A stretch of DNA of 64,000 nt from Miltoncostaea sp963823515 (GTDB taxonomy: Bacteria; Actinomycetota; Thermoleophilia; Miltoncostaeales; Miltoncostaeaceae). Within the stretch, counting starts at the first letter, position 1, and each line of letters begins with the position of its first letter. Below the pieces are notes generated by a model that was given only the letters and a program-made list of their open reading frames with translations, made no database searches and had not been told where the DNA came from. Made by a program: the position numbers and the translations under genes. Positions 21,764 through 30,694 of this stretch are shown here, piece after piece. The stretch spans positions 372,001 through 436,000 of the forward strand of contig CAWGMB010000019.1 of the NCBI GenBank assembly GCA_963823515.1. Direction: 5' to 3'.

Positions 21764-22699
21764 TCAGCCGTCGCGCAGATGGCGTCCGGTGAGCCGCAGG
21801 AAGACGTCCTCCAGCCCGGCGGGGCGGGCCGCCTGCAGCCGGACGCCCAGCCCCGTCTCCCGCGCGGCGCGGTGGAGCGCCTGGGAGTCGTCGGTGAACA
21901 GCAGCAGCAGGTCGCCGTCGACCTCGTGTCCCCGCGCCCCCGCGCCGATCTGCGCGATGAGGCCGGCGATGTCGCCCGGCGCGACCCGAAGCTCGAGCAC
22001 CTCGCGGCCCACCTCCTCGGCGACCAGGTCGGCCGGCCGCCCGGTCCGCACGATCCGCCCATGGTCCATCACCACCAGCCGGTCGCAGAGTTGCGCGGCC
22101 TCGTCCATGTAGTGCGTGGTGATCACCAGCGTCGCTCCGGCGCCGCGCAGCACCCGCAGGCGCTCCCACACGGCGTGGCGCGCCTGGGGGTCGAGGCCGG
22201 TGGTCGGCTCGTCGAGCAGCACGAGCTCCGGGCGGTTGATCAGCGCCCGGCCGATCTGGAGGCGCCGGCGCATGCCGCCCGACAGCCGGTCGACCTCGTC
22301 GTCGGCCCGGTCGGAGAGGGCCATCAGGCGCAGCAGCTCCGCCGCGCGCCCCCGCGCCTCGGTCCGCGGGATGTCGAAGTAACGCGCGTAGACCAGGAGG
22401 TTCTCGCGGACCGTGAGCTCCAGGTCGAGCGTCGTCTCCTGCGCGACGACCCCGAGCCGCCGCTTGAGCGCGCGCGGATCGGCGGCCGGATCGATGCCCA
22501 GCACGGACAGATCGCCCGCGTCGCGCGGGGCCAGGCACGAGAGCATCCGCATCGTGGTGGTCTTTCCCGCCCCGTTCGGGCCCAGAAAGCCGAAGCACTC
22601 ACCCGGAGCGACGGACAGGTCGATCCCGTCGACCGCCGTGAAGTCGCCGTAGCGCTTGACGAGGCCCCGCGCCGCGACGGCGGGGGCCGGCTCGGTCAG
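21764..22699 (-). CDS. ABC transporter ATP-binding protein (DrrA-like), probable CTG start
   Basis: About 311 residues. Walker A is FLGPNGAGKTTTMRML, Q-loop VVAQETTLDLELTVRENL, signature DRLSGGMRRRLQIGRAL, Walker B LVLLDEPTTGLDP, H-loop TTHYMDEA. The first in-frame ATG (22552) lies inside Walker A, so it cannot be the real start. Similarity continues upstream (AARGLVKRYGDFTAVDGIDL), and the only plausible initiator is CTG 22699, which overlaps the TGA of the upstream SDR gene as CTGA. No ATG, GTG or TTG is available in between. No permease is adjacent; exporters of this class need a separate ABC-2 permease. Its place at the end of the polysaccharide operon suggests export of glycan or lipid-linked material. 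Confidence 0.85.
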   Translation of the reverse strand: MTEPAPAVAARGLVKRYGDFTAVDGIDLSVAPGECFGFLGPNGAGKTTTMRMLSCLAPRDAGDLSVLGIDPAADPRALKRRLGVVAQETTLDLELTVRENLLVYARYFDIPRTEARGRAAELLRLMALSDRADDEVDRLSGGMRRRLQIGRALINRPELVLLDEPTTGLDPQARHAVWERLRVLRGAGATLVITTHYMDEAAQLCDRLVVMDHGRIVRTGRPADLVAEEVGREVLELRVAPGDIAGLIAQIGAGARGHEVDGDLLLLFTDDSQALHRAARETGLGVRLQAARPAGLEDVFLRLTGRHLRDG

Positions 22700-23637
22700 G
22701 ACGGGGGCGGGACCGGGATCTGCATGCCCGCGAGGGTCATCCGCAGGCCCTCGTCGAGCTCGATCGTCGGCTCCCAGTCGAGCAGGCTCCGGGCAAGGGT
22801 GATGTCGGGGCGCCGCTGTGTCGGGTCGTCCTGCGGCAGCGCCTCGTAGACGATCTCCGAGCCGCTCCCCGTGACCCTCAGGATGGCCTCGGCCAGCTCG
22901 AGGATCGTGAACTCGCCCGGGTTGCCGATGTTCACCGGCTCGTGGTGGTCGCTTCGAATCAGGCGCCAGAAGCCCTCGATCAGGTCGGACACGAAGCAGA
23001 ACGAGCGCGTCTGCTCGCCCCGTCCGAAGACCGTGATCGGCTTGTCCTGGAGCGCCTGCCGCATGAAGGTGGGGATCGCCCGCCCGTCGTGGGGGCGCAT
23101 CCGCGGACCGAAGGTGTTGAAGATCCGCACGATGTGGGTGTCCACGCCCTGCTGGCGGTGGTACGCCATCGTCAGCGCCTCGGCGTAGCGCTTGGCCTCG
23201 TCGTAGACGCCGCGCGGCCCGATCGGGTTGACGTGGCCCCAGTAGTCCTCGGTCTGCGGGTGGACCTTCGGGTCGCCGTAGACCTCGCTCGTGGAGGCCA
23301 GCAGGAATCTCGCCCGGTGGGCCTTGGCCAACCCGAGGGCGTTGTGGGTGCCGTAGGAGCCCACCTTGAGGGTGTGCAGCGGCAGCCGCAGGTAGTCGAT
23401 CGGGCTCGCCGGAGACGCGAGGTGGAAGACGTAGTCGACCGGCTCGGCCAGCTCGAGGTGCTGGATCATGTCGTGCTGGAGGAAGGTGAAGACCGGATCG
23501 CGGATGTGCTCGATGTTCTCGAGCGTCCCGGTGTCGAGGTTGTCGACGCAGATCACGCGGTGGCCCTCGGCCAGCAGGCGGTCACAGAGATGCGACCCCA
23601 GGAAGCCGGCCCCTCCGGTTACGAGCGAGGTCGTCAC
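22696..23637 (-). CDS. UDP-glucuronate decarboxylase-like SDR epimerase/dehydratase
   Basis: A 313-residue extended SDR. The NAD-binding motif GGAGFLGSHLCDRLL is at the N-terminus, catalytic serine/threonine in LLASTSEVYGDP and YxxxK in VYDEAKRYAE. The segments YWGHVNPIGPRGVYDEAKR and NIGNPGEFTILELAE are typical of UDP-xylose synthase (UXS) enzymes, which convert UDP-GlcA to UDP-xylose; a dTDP-glucose dehydratase is less likely. GTG 23637 is chosen from the Rossmann start. TAGGGT lies eight bases upstream (23646-23651). It sits between the flippase and ABC ATPase genes and would supply an activated pentose for the surface polysaccharide. Confidence 0.85.
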   Translation of the reverse strand: MTTSLVTGGAGFLGSHLCDRLLAEGHRVICVDNLDTGTLENIEHIRDPVFTFLQHDMIQHLELAEPVDYVFHLASPASPIDYLRLPLHTLKVGSYGTHNALGLAKAHRARFLLASTSEVYGDPKVHPQTEDYWGHVNPIGPRGVYDEAKRYAEALTMAYHRQQGVDTHIVRIFNTFGPRMRPHDGRAIPTFMRQALQDKPITVFGRGEQTRSFCFVSDLIEGFWRLIRSDHHEPVNIGNPGEFTILELAEAILRVTGSGSEIVYEALPQDDPTQRRPDITLARSLLDWEPTIELDEGLRMTLAGMQIPVPPPS

Positions 23638-23660
23638 TGCCGCGGACCCTAACGATCGGC

Positions 23661-25202
23661 TCATCCGCGCGCCACCAGCGACCGCAGCGACCGGGTGGCC
23701 TCGGTGAGCTCCGCCCTCGACAGCGCCCGCGCCGCAAGCCAGTAGACCCCGAGCGCGACGGCCACCTTCCCCGCGAGCGCGGGGAGGAGCTCCAGCGAGC
23801 CGAGGTCGTCCGTCGGCGCCACCAGGTTGAGGGCCAGCGCCATCGCCCCGCAGAGCGCGCCGGCGATCAGGATGCGTCCCTGCCGGCGTCCGAGGGCGAC
23901 CACGGAGAGGCTCGGGAACGTGCGCCGCAGGCCCCCCAGCAGCATGATCGCGCTGGCGTAGACCCCGAGGGTGGATGCCAGGGCCAGCCCGGACTGCTCC
24001 ATCGGCCCCAGAAGCAGGATGTCGAGCCCGATGGTCAGCGCGACCGTGACGACGGTCGCGCTGAGGATGAAGGGCTGGCGCCGCGCCGCCGACAGCGTTC
24101 GGTTGAGCAGGAGGGCGCCGAAGGCGGGCCAGAGGCCGAGGGCGTAGTAGAGGAGCGGCGGGCCGATCTGGTCGACGCAGCCCGGCCCGCACTTGCCGCG
24201 CTGGAACGCGAGCTGGGCGACCTCGTGCGAGTACACGGCCATCAGGACCATCATGGGGATGGCGACCAGGCCGAGCAGCCCCGCGACGCGGCGGAACGCC
24301 GCGAGCGCCTCGGTCTCGCGCTCCTCCGAGACCAGCTTCGCGATCAGCGGGAAGAGCGGGGTCATCAGCGGCAACAGCAGCGCCACACGGGGGGCCTGGC
24401 CGAGCGCGTTCGCGAAGCTCAGCGCCGAGACGCGCCCCGCCTCGAGAGTGGAGGCGAAGAGCTTGTCCGTGAAGTTGTTGATCTGCTGCAGCACCGAGGC
24501 CCCCAGCACCGGCAGCGCGAGCAGCCCCATCGCCCCGAGGCGCGGGTGGGCGATGGCCGGGCGCACGTCGTTCTCGCGCAGCAGCCGGGCGAACTGGGGA
24601 AGCTGCAGGAGCACCTGGAGGGCGGCGCCCAGCACCACGCCCCAGCCGGCCGCCTCGATCCCCAGGCTCTGCGCGCCGGCGACGACGCCGAGGATGATGC
24701 CGAAGTTGAAGGCGACGCCGACGGCTGCGGGCCCGGCGAAGCGCCCGTGGATCTGGAGCATCGCGGTGAAGACCGCCGAGAAGCCCTGTAGCGCCAGGGC
24801 CGGGGCCATGATGCGGATCAGGGTCTCGGTCTGGGCGGCGCGCGACGGGTCGAGCTGGAAGAGGGCGGCCGGCGCCTCGGGCCAGATCGCCACGAGGGTG
24901 CTCAGCACCACCAGGAACATCCCCACCCAGACGGCGAGGGCGCTCACCAGGCGCCAGGCGCTCGCGGTGCCCTCCGCGGCCCGCTCGCTCTGGAAGGTCG
25001 GGATGATGAGGGTGACGAGCGTGTAGAGCAGCACGGCCGCGACCGAGTTCACGATCAGCAGCGAGTTGACGTACGCGTCGGTGGCGCCCGAGGCCCCGAA
25101 GGCCGCCGCGAGGACGATCTCGCGGGCGAATCCCAGAAGGCGGGACACGAGCCCGAAGATCGCGACCACGGCGGCGGCGCGCGCGAGCCGCCCGACGGTC
25201 AT
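23661..25202 (-). CDS. murJ: MurJ/MviN-family lipid flippase
   Basis: A 513-residue polytopic MOP-superfamily protein. The N-terminus VVAIFGLVSRLLGFAREIVL and the following GASGATDAYVNSLLIVN are typical MurJ/MviN, and about 14 membrane segments are expected. It flips lipid-linked sugar precursors: lipid II if it is the housekeeping MurJ, or the polysaccharide repeat unit if it acts as the Wzx of this locus. Its ATG overlaps the stop of the upstream propeller gene by four bases, and it lies in a polysaccharide operon, favouring a Wzx-like role. Which substrate it serves cannot be told from sequence. Confidence 0.85.
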   Translation of the reverse strand: MTVGRLARAAAVVAIFGLVSRLLGFAREIVLAAAFGASGATDAYVNSLLIVNSVAAVLLYTLVTLIIPTFQSERAAEGTASAWRLVSALAVWVGMFLVVLSTLVAIWPEAPAALFQLDPSRAAQTETLIRIMAPALALQGFSAVFTAMLQIHGRFAGPAAVGVAFNFGIILGVVAGAQSLGIEAAGWGVVLGAALQVLLQLPQFARLLRENDVRPAIAHPRLGAMGLLALPVLGASVLQQINNFTDKLFASTLEAGRVSALSFANALGQAPRVALLLPLMTPLFPLIAKLVSEERETEALAAFRRVAGLLGLVAIPMMVLMAVYSHEVAQLAFQRGKCGPGCVDQIGPPLLYYALGLWPAFGALLLNRTLSAARRQPFILSATVVTVALTIGLDILLLGPMEQSGLALASTLGVYASAIMLLGGLRRTFPSLSVVALGRRQGRILIAGALCGAMALALNLVAPTDDLGSLELLPALAGKVAVALGVYWLAARALSRAELTEATRSLRSLVARG

Positions 25203-26437
25203 CGGGGCACGAGGCCGTAGAGCGTGCGGACGCCGGTCATCACCATCAGGCCGTCGATCGCGACCGCCGGGCTGTAGCGGCCATCCGGGAAGGTGAGCAC
25301 GCGCCGGCCGGTACGCGCGTCCAGGCCGAAGGTGCGCCCCTGCTTCGGGACCCTGGCGAGCGTCGAGAAGTAGACGACATCGCCGATCACCGACGCCGAG
25401 CCCGAGATCCGCTCACCTGCGTCGAACGACCAGCGCACCCGGCCCGTGACGGCGTCGAGCGCGTAGAAGCGCTCGTCGTAGCCGCCCACGTAGATCAGGC
25501 GGTCGGCCACAGCCGGGCTCGCGTAGACGAAGTCCTTGAACACCCGCACCCAGGCGATCTCGCCCGTGTCCTCGTCGAGCGCGATGACGCGCCCGTTGAT
25601 GTTCCCGATGTAGACGCGCCCGTAGGCCACGGCGGCCCCGCCGTAGAACCGCCCGGCGCCGCGCAGCTTCTCGCCGGGGCTCGTGCGGCGCCAGACGACG
25701 CGGCCGTCCGAGCGCCGGAAGGCGGTCACCCGCCCGGCGTAGTCGCCCACGATCACGTTGGCGCCCGACAGCGCGAGGCTCGCCTTGACGTCGCCATCGG
25801 CCTTGGCCCCCCAGCGCACGCCGCCGGTGCGTACGTCGAGGCGCAGCACGCGGCCCGAGAGCGTGCCGATGAAGGCGGATCGACCCACCACCAGCGGCGA
25901 CGACTCGACCGCCGCGCCCACGTTGCGCCGCCACACCCGCCGGCCGGTCGCCGCGCGCAGGGCGATCACCTCTCCCCGGGTCGTCGTGAAGAGGGCGAGC
26001 CCGCCGGCCAGGGCGGGCGATGAGGCCACGCGTCCGCGCAGGGCGACCCGCCAGAGCTCACGGCCGTCGGCGAGGTCGAGCGCGAAGGCGAGGCCCGCGT
26101 TCGTGCCGACCACGGCGCGCCCGCCGCCGAGCACTGGGGGGAACTCCACGAGCGCCCCGGCGTCGTGCGACCAGACGCGGCGGAACGGCGGGCTCAGCGC
26201 GAGCGCCGGGTTGGCACGGGTCCGGGCCGCGTCGAAGCCGAACTCGGGCCAGGATCCGGCCGTCGCGACGCCCTGGGGGGCCTCCTGGGGCTCGAATCCG
26301 GAGGAGCTGCCCTCCACGTTGGACGAGTCGAACCAGCCCCGCAGGAGGCCGATGCCGAGGATCCCGCCGAGGACGATCAGCGCGAGGGCGGCGGAGCCGG
26401 CCCCCAGGAAGATGCGTCTATGGCGCGGGATGGGCAT
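25199..26437 (-). CDS. membrane-anchored PQQ-like beta-propeller protein
   Basis: A 412-residue protein with one N-terminal membrane segment (residues about 13-33, SAALALIVLGGILGIGLL) and an outside beta-propeller of PQQ/WD-like blades. Repeated blade motifs are of the form GRVxALDxxTGxxxW (for example GRVIALDEDTGEIAW, FYALDAVTGRVRW). No catalytic quinoprotein residues could be identified, so a binding or scaffold role is more likely than dehydrogenase activity. It is clearly paralogous to the neighbouring upstream gene: both share matching segments such as SSPLVV, DYAGRV, RFYGG, and GRYSPAV near the end. The start overlaps the upstream gene by 20 bases and the stop overlaps murJ. Confidence 0.8.
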   Translation of the reverse strand: MPIPRHRRIFLGAGSAALALIVLGGILGIGLLRGWFDSSNVEGSSSGFEPQEAPQGVATAGSWPEFGFDAARTRANPALALSPPFRRVWSHDAGALVEFPPVLGGGRAVVGTNAGLAFALDLADGRELWRVALRGRVASSPALAGGLALFTTTRGEVIALRAATGRRVWRRNVGAAVESSPLVVGRSAFIGTLSGRVLRLDVRTGGVRWGAKADGDVKASLALSGANVIVGDYAGRVTAFRRSDGRVVWRRTSPGEKLRGAGRFYGGAAVAYGRVYIGNINGRVIALDEDTGEIAWVRVFKDFVYASPAVADRLIYVGGYDERFYALDAVTGRVRWSFDAGERISGSASVIGDVVYFSTLARVPKQGRTFGLDARTGRRVLTFPDGRYSPAVAIDGLMVMTGVRTLYGLVPR

Positions 26438-27830
26438 GGAGGTGCCGCGTCCCCACGAGGTAGAGGGTCGTGCCGGCGCCGACGGCCGGCGAGTAGCGCC
26501 CGTCCGCGCCCCGGTAGCGCACCGCGCCGGTGCGCGCGTCGAGGCCGAAGGTCCGTCGCGGCTCGCCCGGGCGCGCCAGGACAGCCGTGTAGACGATCCC
26601 GGCGACCACGGTCGCCGAACCCGAGATGCGACCGCCCGCGTCGAACGACCAGCGCACGGCCCCCGTGGACACCGCGAGCGCCTCGAAGCGGCCCGCGTAG
26701 GAGCCCACGTAGGCCATGCCCTCGGCGATCGCCGGGGACGAGTAGACGAAGGCGCCGGTCCGGTGGCGCCATCGCTCGGCCCCGGTGCGCGCGTCGAGCG
26801 CCATGACCGCGCCGCCGACGTCTCCGATCACTATCGTGTCGCCGCTGACCGCCGGGCCTCCGTAGAACCGCTGCCCGCCACGATAGGTCCACCGCTCGGC
26901 GCCCGTGGCGGGATCGAGCGCGTGGACCCGGCCCGCGTAGTCGCCGAACACCACCAGGCCTCCGGCCAGGGCGGCGCTCCCCTTGATCTCCGCGGGGCCC
27001 TGGTACTCCCACTCCGGTCGCCCGGTCTCAACGTCGACCGCGTAGAGGCGCCCGTTCCAGGCGCCCACGTACGCGAGCCCGTCGACGACCAGAGGGGAGC
27101 TCTCCACCGGGCTGCCCCCGGTCGAGAAGCGCCAGAGGGGCGTTCCGTGGGCCCGCGTGTAGGCCGTGAGGGCCCCATCCATCGAGGAGATGAGCACGGT
27201 GTCGCCCGAGATGGCCGGGCTGGAGGCGATGGCGCCCTTCTGGCGGCGCGCCCAGATGATGCGCCCGGTATCGGCGTTCAGCCCATAGACCCGGCCCGAG
27301 TTGACCCCCACGACGACCAGGCCGCCGTCGACGGCGGGCGGGAACTCGATCAGGGTGCGCGACGCGAAGCTCCACGCCGGCGGCCCCGCCGGGGGTCCGG
27401 CCGCGACGGCCGGCACGTGCCGCTCCCGCGCCGGCCCGCCGCCGTACTCGGGGCTCTGCAGGTCGGGGTCGTAGACGTCCACGTCCACGGGGGCGCCGCG
27501 CACCGAGGCGCGCCCGTCGGACATGCCCCGGGCGGAGACCTCCACCAGCCGCGTGCCGGCGGGCACGTGGGCCGTACCGGCGGCGTCGGAGGAGGCCCGG
27601 GCGATCACCTCGTCGCGGCGGAAGGCCACGATCTGCGCCCCCCCCACCGGCGTGTCGCGGTCGCCATCGACGACGCGGACGGCGAGCGTGCCCTGCCGGT
27701 CGGGGGTCGTGCCGGAACGGCTGACCTGTTCCCCGCTCCCGCCGCCGCCGCAACCGGCGACGGTCCAGCTCCCGGCGACGGCGAGCCCGACGCTCATCGC
27801 GAGCGCGGCCCCGCTACGGCGTCGCCGCAC
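26418..27830 (-). CDS. lipoprotein with Ig-like domain and PQQ-like beta-propeller
   Basis: A 470-residue predicted lipoprotein. The signal peptide ends in a lipobox-like WTVAGC (C27), followed by a Gly-rich linker. Residues about 47-115 resemble a carboxypeptidase-regulatory/Ig-like domain (LAVRVVDGDRDTPVGGAQIV). Residues about 150-465 form a propeller with blades such as GRVYGLNADTGRIIW and GRVHALDPATGAERW. The GTG start overlaps the Wzz-like gene by 17 bases. It is a tandem paralog of the following gene but differs in its anchoring (lipid versus membrane helix). It probably acts on the outer face of the membrane in polysaccharide assembly or attachment; that is inference from position. Confidence 0.8.
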   Translation of the reverse strand: MRRRRSGAALAMSVGLAVAGSWTVAGCGGGGSGEQVSRSGTTPDRQGTLAVRVVDGDRDTPVGGAQIVAFRRDEVIARASSDAAGTAHVPAGTRLVEVSARGMSDGRASVRGAPVDVDVYDPDLQSPEYGGGPARERHVPAVAAGPPAGPPAWSFASRTLIEFPPAVDGGLVVVGVNSGRVYGLNADTGRIIWARRQKGAIASSPAISGDTVLISSMDGALTAYTRAHGTPLWRFSTGGSPVESSPLVVDGLAYVGAWNGRLYAVDVETGRPEWEYQGPAEIKGSAALAGGLVVFGDYAGRVHALDPATGAERWTYRGGQRFYGGPAVSGDTIVIGDVGGAVMALDARTGAERWRHRTGAFVYSSPAIAEGMAYVGSYAGRFEALAVSTGAVRWSFDAGGRISGSATVVAGIVYTAVLARPGEPRRTFGLDARTGAVRYRGADGRYSPAVGAGTTLYLVGTRHLHAHPAP

Positions 27831-28647
27831 GTCCCGCCGGGCTTCCCCGCCACACGAAGGTGACGATGATGCCGACGAGGAGGCCGATCACGCCGGCGAG
27901 GATCACCGAGCGCAGGCGGTTCGGCACGCCTCCCGAGGAGCTCGGGCTCGTGGCCAGGGAGATGATCTGCGGCTGGAACTGCTGCTCCTTCACCAGGTTG
28001 AGCCGCTGGCTGCTGAGCTCGGTGGTGGCGATCTGCAGCTGCTGACCCGAGCTGTTGAGGAGCGTCGTCAGCACGAGCAGCCGGTCGCCGGTCGCCGACG
28101 GGAGCTCACGCCGGTAGCCGGCGATCTGGGCCTGGAGGCGGGCGATCGACGCCTCCGCGGTCGTGACGGCCTCGGTGTAGGACGAGATCGGACCGGAGGC
28201 GTCCTCCTTCGCCTGGGCGTAGATCGCCTGGGCATAGGCGTTGGCGGCGTCCTTGGCCACCGCGCGGTTCGTGTCGGTGAACGTGACGGTGATGACGGTC
28301 GGCAGGTTGCCGACCGAGCCGCCTGGCGCCTTCGGGGCCGTCACCTCGACGCCTTTTCGGATGCGCCCGGGCGAGACGCCGACCTCCTTGGCGACCCTCC
28401 CGACGAGGTTGTCGCCCGTCAGGACGGTCGGCGCCAGCGCGGGATTCGTCCCGGGCGTCGACACCGGCGTGCCGGAGACGCTGGTCGGCTGCCCGACGAA
28501 GAGCTCGGCGTCGGCCGAGTACTTGTTGGTGGTGGCGAAGCTGAGGGCGAGGCCCACGATCGACGCGATGACGACGCACGCGAGAATGAGACGGCGGCCG
28601 CTCCAGATGACGCGCCCGTAGTCCCTGAGGGTGATCTCGCGTTCCAC
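27814..28647 (-). CDS. Wzz-like polysaccharide co-polymerase / chain-length protein
   Basis: A 277-residue protein with membrane segments near both ends: about residues 20-40 (LILACVVIASIVGLALSF) and near the C-terminus (VILAGVIGLLVGIIVTFV). Between them is an external region with predicted coiled helices around residues 130-230. This is the Wzz/PCP architecture, which sets chain length in Wzy-dependent synthesis. The cytoplasmic tail after the second helix is only about a dozen residues, so no BY-kinase domain is attached and none is seen nearby. GTG 28647 (VEREITLRDYGRVIW) is chosen; TAGGGT lies eight bases upstream (28656-28661). It heads a six-gene run down to 21764. Confidence 0.85.
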   Translation of the reverse strand: MEREITLRDYGRVIWSGRRLILACVVIASIVGLALSFATTNKYSADAELFVGQPTSVSGTPVSTPGTNPALAPTVLTGDNLVGRVAKEVGVSPGRIRKGVEVTAPKAPGGSVGNLPTVITVTFTDTNRAVAKDAANAYAQAIYAQAKEDASGPISSYTEAVTTAEASIARLQAQIAGYRRELPSATGDRLLVLTTLLNSSGQQLQIATTELSSQRLNLVKEQQFQPQIISLATSPSSSGGVPNRLRSVILAGVIGLLVGIIVTFVWRGSPAGRAATP

Positions 28648-28848
28648 GACGGCGGACCCTAGACCACGCGACCGGGCGGTGCGAGACCCGTCGGTGTCCG
28701 GGTCATGAACGCCTGGTCGGTGCGACGGGCCCACACGCCCGCGGTCTGTTCGCCGCCCGCGCTCCGGATCATCGTCCGACGCGTGCCGGCCGGGCAGGCG
28801 CGGCCGGCGTCGGGGCGCTGTCTCGCGGACGCGGGCGGGACGCTCGGC
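28648..28848. promoter_or_regulatory. gap between the two polysaccharide gene runs
   Basis: About 200 bases with no credible gene, separating the long run that ends with the phosphoglycosyl transferase from the Wzz-led run. A promoter for the second run is expected here. The only candidate seen is TAGGGT at 28656-28661 on the minus strand, without a recognisable -35. No clear terminator hairpin with a T-tract was found. Confidence 0.4.
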
Positions 28849-29487
28849 TCAGGCATCGGGCGCCCCGGGTGGGGGGAGGTCGAACCCGCCGCGCGAGCCC
28901 TTGTAGGTCCCCTCCCGGCGCAGCACCACCAGGGCGGTGCGGGCGAGGATGGCCAGGTCGCGCCGCATGCTCCAGTCGCCGATGTAGGCCAGATCGATCT
29001 CGATGCGCTCGGACCAGGGGATGGCTGCGCGCCCGGTCACCTGTGCCAGGCCCGTCAGTCCCGGCCGTGCCAGCAATCGGCCCCGCTGACGCGCGTCGTA
29101 GCGCTCGACCTGCCACGCGACCGTCGGGCGGGGGCCGACGAGGCTCATGTCGCCGCGCACGATGTTCCACAGCTGGGGCAGCTCGTCGAGCGACAGGTGC
29201 CGCAGCGTCGTGCCGAGGGGCGTGATGCGGCTGTCGCCGTCGGTCACGGCGAGGCCGGCCCCCATGCCCTCCGCTCCGACCACCATCGTGCGGAACTTCA
29301 GGAGGGTGAAGGGCTTGCCCGCGTAGCCGATCCGCTGCTGGCGGAAGAGGGCCGGGCCCGGCGAGTCGCGGCGCACCAGCACCGCCACCGCCGCCATGAC
29401 CGGCGTCAGCGCCACGGCCAGCGGGAGGGCGATCGCCAGGTCGAGCGCCCGCTTGGGCGCCCCCCCGATGGGTCCGCGGCTAGGCAA
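28849..29487 (-). CDS. initiating phosphoglycosyl transferase (bacterial sugar transferase)
   Basis: A 212-residue monotopic sugar transferase of the PglC/WcaJ type, transferring a phosphosugar from UDP-sugar to undecaprenyl phosphate as the first step of repeat-unit synthesis. One N-terminal membrane segment (ALDLAIALPLAVALTPVMAA), then LFRQQRIGYAGKPFTLLKFR, the catalytic region LDELPQLWNIVRGDMSLVGP, and ARPGLTGLAQVTGR. It lacks the extra four-helix domain of WbaP-type enzymes. TTG 29487 is chosen because it just overlaps the stop of the upstream glycosyltransferase and gives a family-like N-terminus. Last gene of the 13-gene run. Confidence 0.92.
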   Translation of the reverse strand: MPSRGPIGGAPKRALDLAIALPLAVALTPVMAAVAVLVRRDSPGPALFRQQRIGYAGKPFTLLKFRTMVVGAEGMGAGLAVTDGDSRITPLGTTLRHLSLDELPQLWNIVRGDMSLVGPRPTVAWQVERYDARQRGRLLARPGLTGLAQVTGRAAIPWSERIEIDLAYIGDWSMRRDLAILARTALVVLRREGTYKGSRGGFDLPPPGAPDA

Positions 29488-30694
29488 GCGACTCGACCAC
29501 CGCCACGAAGCGGGCGGCCAGGGTGGCCCGGTCGTAGTGCTCCAGCGCATGGGCACGTCCGGCGGCCCCCATGCGCCGCGCGCCCTCGCGGTCGGCCGCC
29601 AGCGCCCGGATCGCCCCGGCGAGCGCCTCCCCGTCCTCCGGGGGTACCGCAACGCCGCAGCCCGCGCGCTCGACCATGGCGGTCAACTCGCCCGTCGGCG
29701 CGGCCGCGATGATCGGCTTCGCTGCTCCGAGGTAGTCGAACGCCTTGTTCGGGAGCGCTCCGGCGAAGAGCGGGTTGTCCTGGTAGGGCAGCAGGCAGAC
29801 GTCGGCACGGGCCAGCCACGACGGCACCTCCCGCTTGGGCACCGAGTCGACGAAGACGACATTGGGCAGGCCCCGGCGGGCGGCCTCCTCGACCAGCGCG
29901 GGCTTGCGGTCGCCCCCGCCCACCAGGACGACCCGGGCCTCGGTCAGGTCGCGCAGCCGATCGGCCGCGTCGAGGACGGTCTCGAGCGAGCTGTAGGTCC
30001 CGTGGGCGCCGACGTACATCGCCACGAAGGCGTCGTCGGGCACCCCAGCGTCGGCCGGCGGCGCGGCGTCGGCCCCGATCTCCAGGTCGACGCCGTTCGT
30101 GATCAGCGTGATCTTCGCGGGGCTCACGCCCTGGTCGATCATTCCGTCGCGGATGCCCTCGGTGAGGGCGACGATGCGGTCGGCGCGCCGGTAGCAGTAC
30201 GACTCGAGCGCCCGCGCAACGGCGATCGTGCGCCGATCGCGCACCAGCCCCATGGCGATCGCCGAGTCGGGCCAGAGGTCGCGCACCTCCAGCACGAATC
30301 GGGCCCCGCGGGCCCGGGCGAGCGCCGCGGCCGCGGCGGCGGAGGGCAGCGAGGGCGAGGAGGCGACGACCACGTCGGGCCGCTTCACCCGGGCGCTCGC
30401 GAGCGCCGACCACCAGGCGAAGGTGGCGTAGCTCGCGACCCGCGAGCGCAGGTCGCGTCCGTATCCCGGAGTGGAGTAGGTGCGCCAGACGTCGAGCCCG
30501 TCCTCCTTCTCGTGGACCATCCTCCTCCCGGCGTACCGCTCCGGTACGGCGCGCTCCTTGTGCTGGACGAACGAGGTGACCACGGTCACCTCGTGGCCCG
30601 CCCGCGCGAGCGCCCGGGTGTGCTGCCAGTGCCGCACGCCGCCCGGCTGGTCGGCGCTCACGAAGTACTGGGAGACGTACAAAATGCGGCTCAC
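29480..30694 (-). CDS. GT4-family glycosyltransferase (WbuB-like)
   Basis: A 404-residue GT-B enzyme beginning SRILYVSQYFVSADQPGGVR. The acceptor-side half has FVLEVRDLWPDSAIAMGLV, typical of WbuB/WcaI-like transferases. The donor-binding half has ITNGVDLE, VLVGGGDRKPALVE, LLPYQDNPLFAGALPNKAFD and the E(x7)E-like region. GTG 30694 overlaps the stop of the upstream deacetylase-GT gene (GTGA). It is expected to add a sugar to the lipid-linked repeat unit on the cytoplasmic face; donor and acceptor are unknown. Confidence 0.88.
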   Translation of the reverse strand: MSRILYVSQYFVSADQPGGVRHWQHTRALARAGHEVTVVTSFVQHKERAVPERYAGRRMVHEKEDGLDVWRTYSTPGYGRDLRSRVASYATFAWWSALASARVKRPDVVVASSPSLPSAAAAAALARARGARFVLEVRDLWPDSAIAMGLVRDRRTIAVARALESYCYRRADRIVALTEGIRDGMIDQGVSPAKITLITNGVDLEIGADAAPPADAGVPDDAFVAMYVGAHGTYSSLETVLDAADRLRDLTEARVVLVGGGDRKPALVEEAARRGLPNVVFVDSVPKREVPSWLARADVCLLPYQDNPLFAGALPNKAFDYLGAAKPIIAAAPTGELTAMVERAGCGVAVPPEDGEALAGAIRALAADREGARRMGAAGRAHALEHYDRATLAARFVAVVESLA

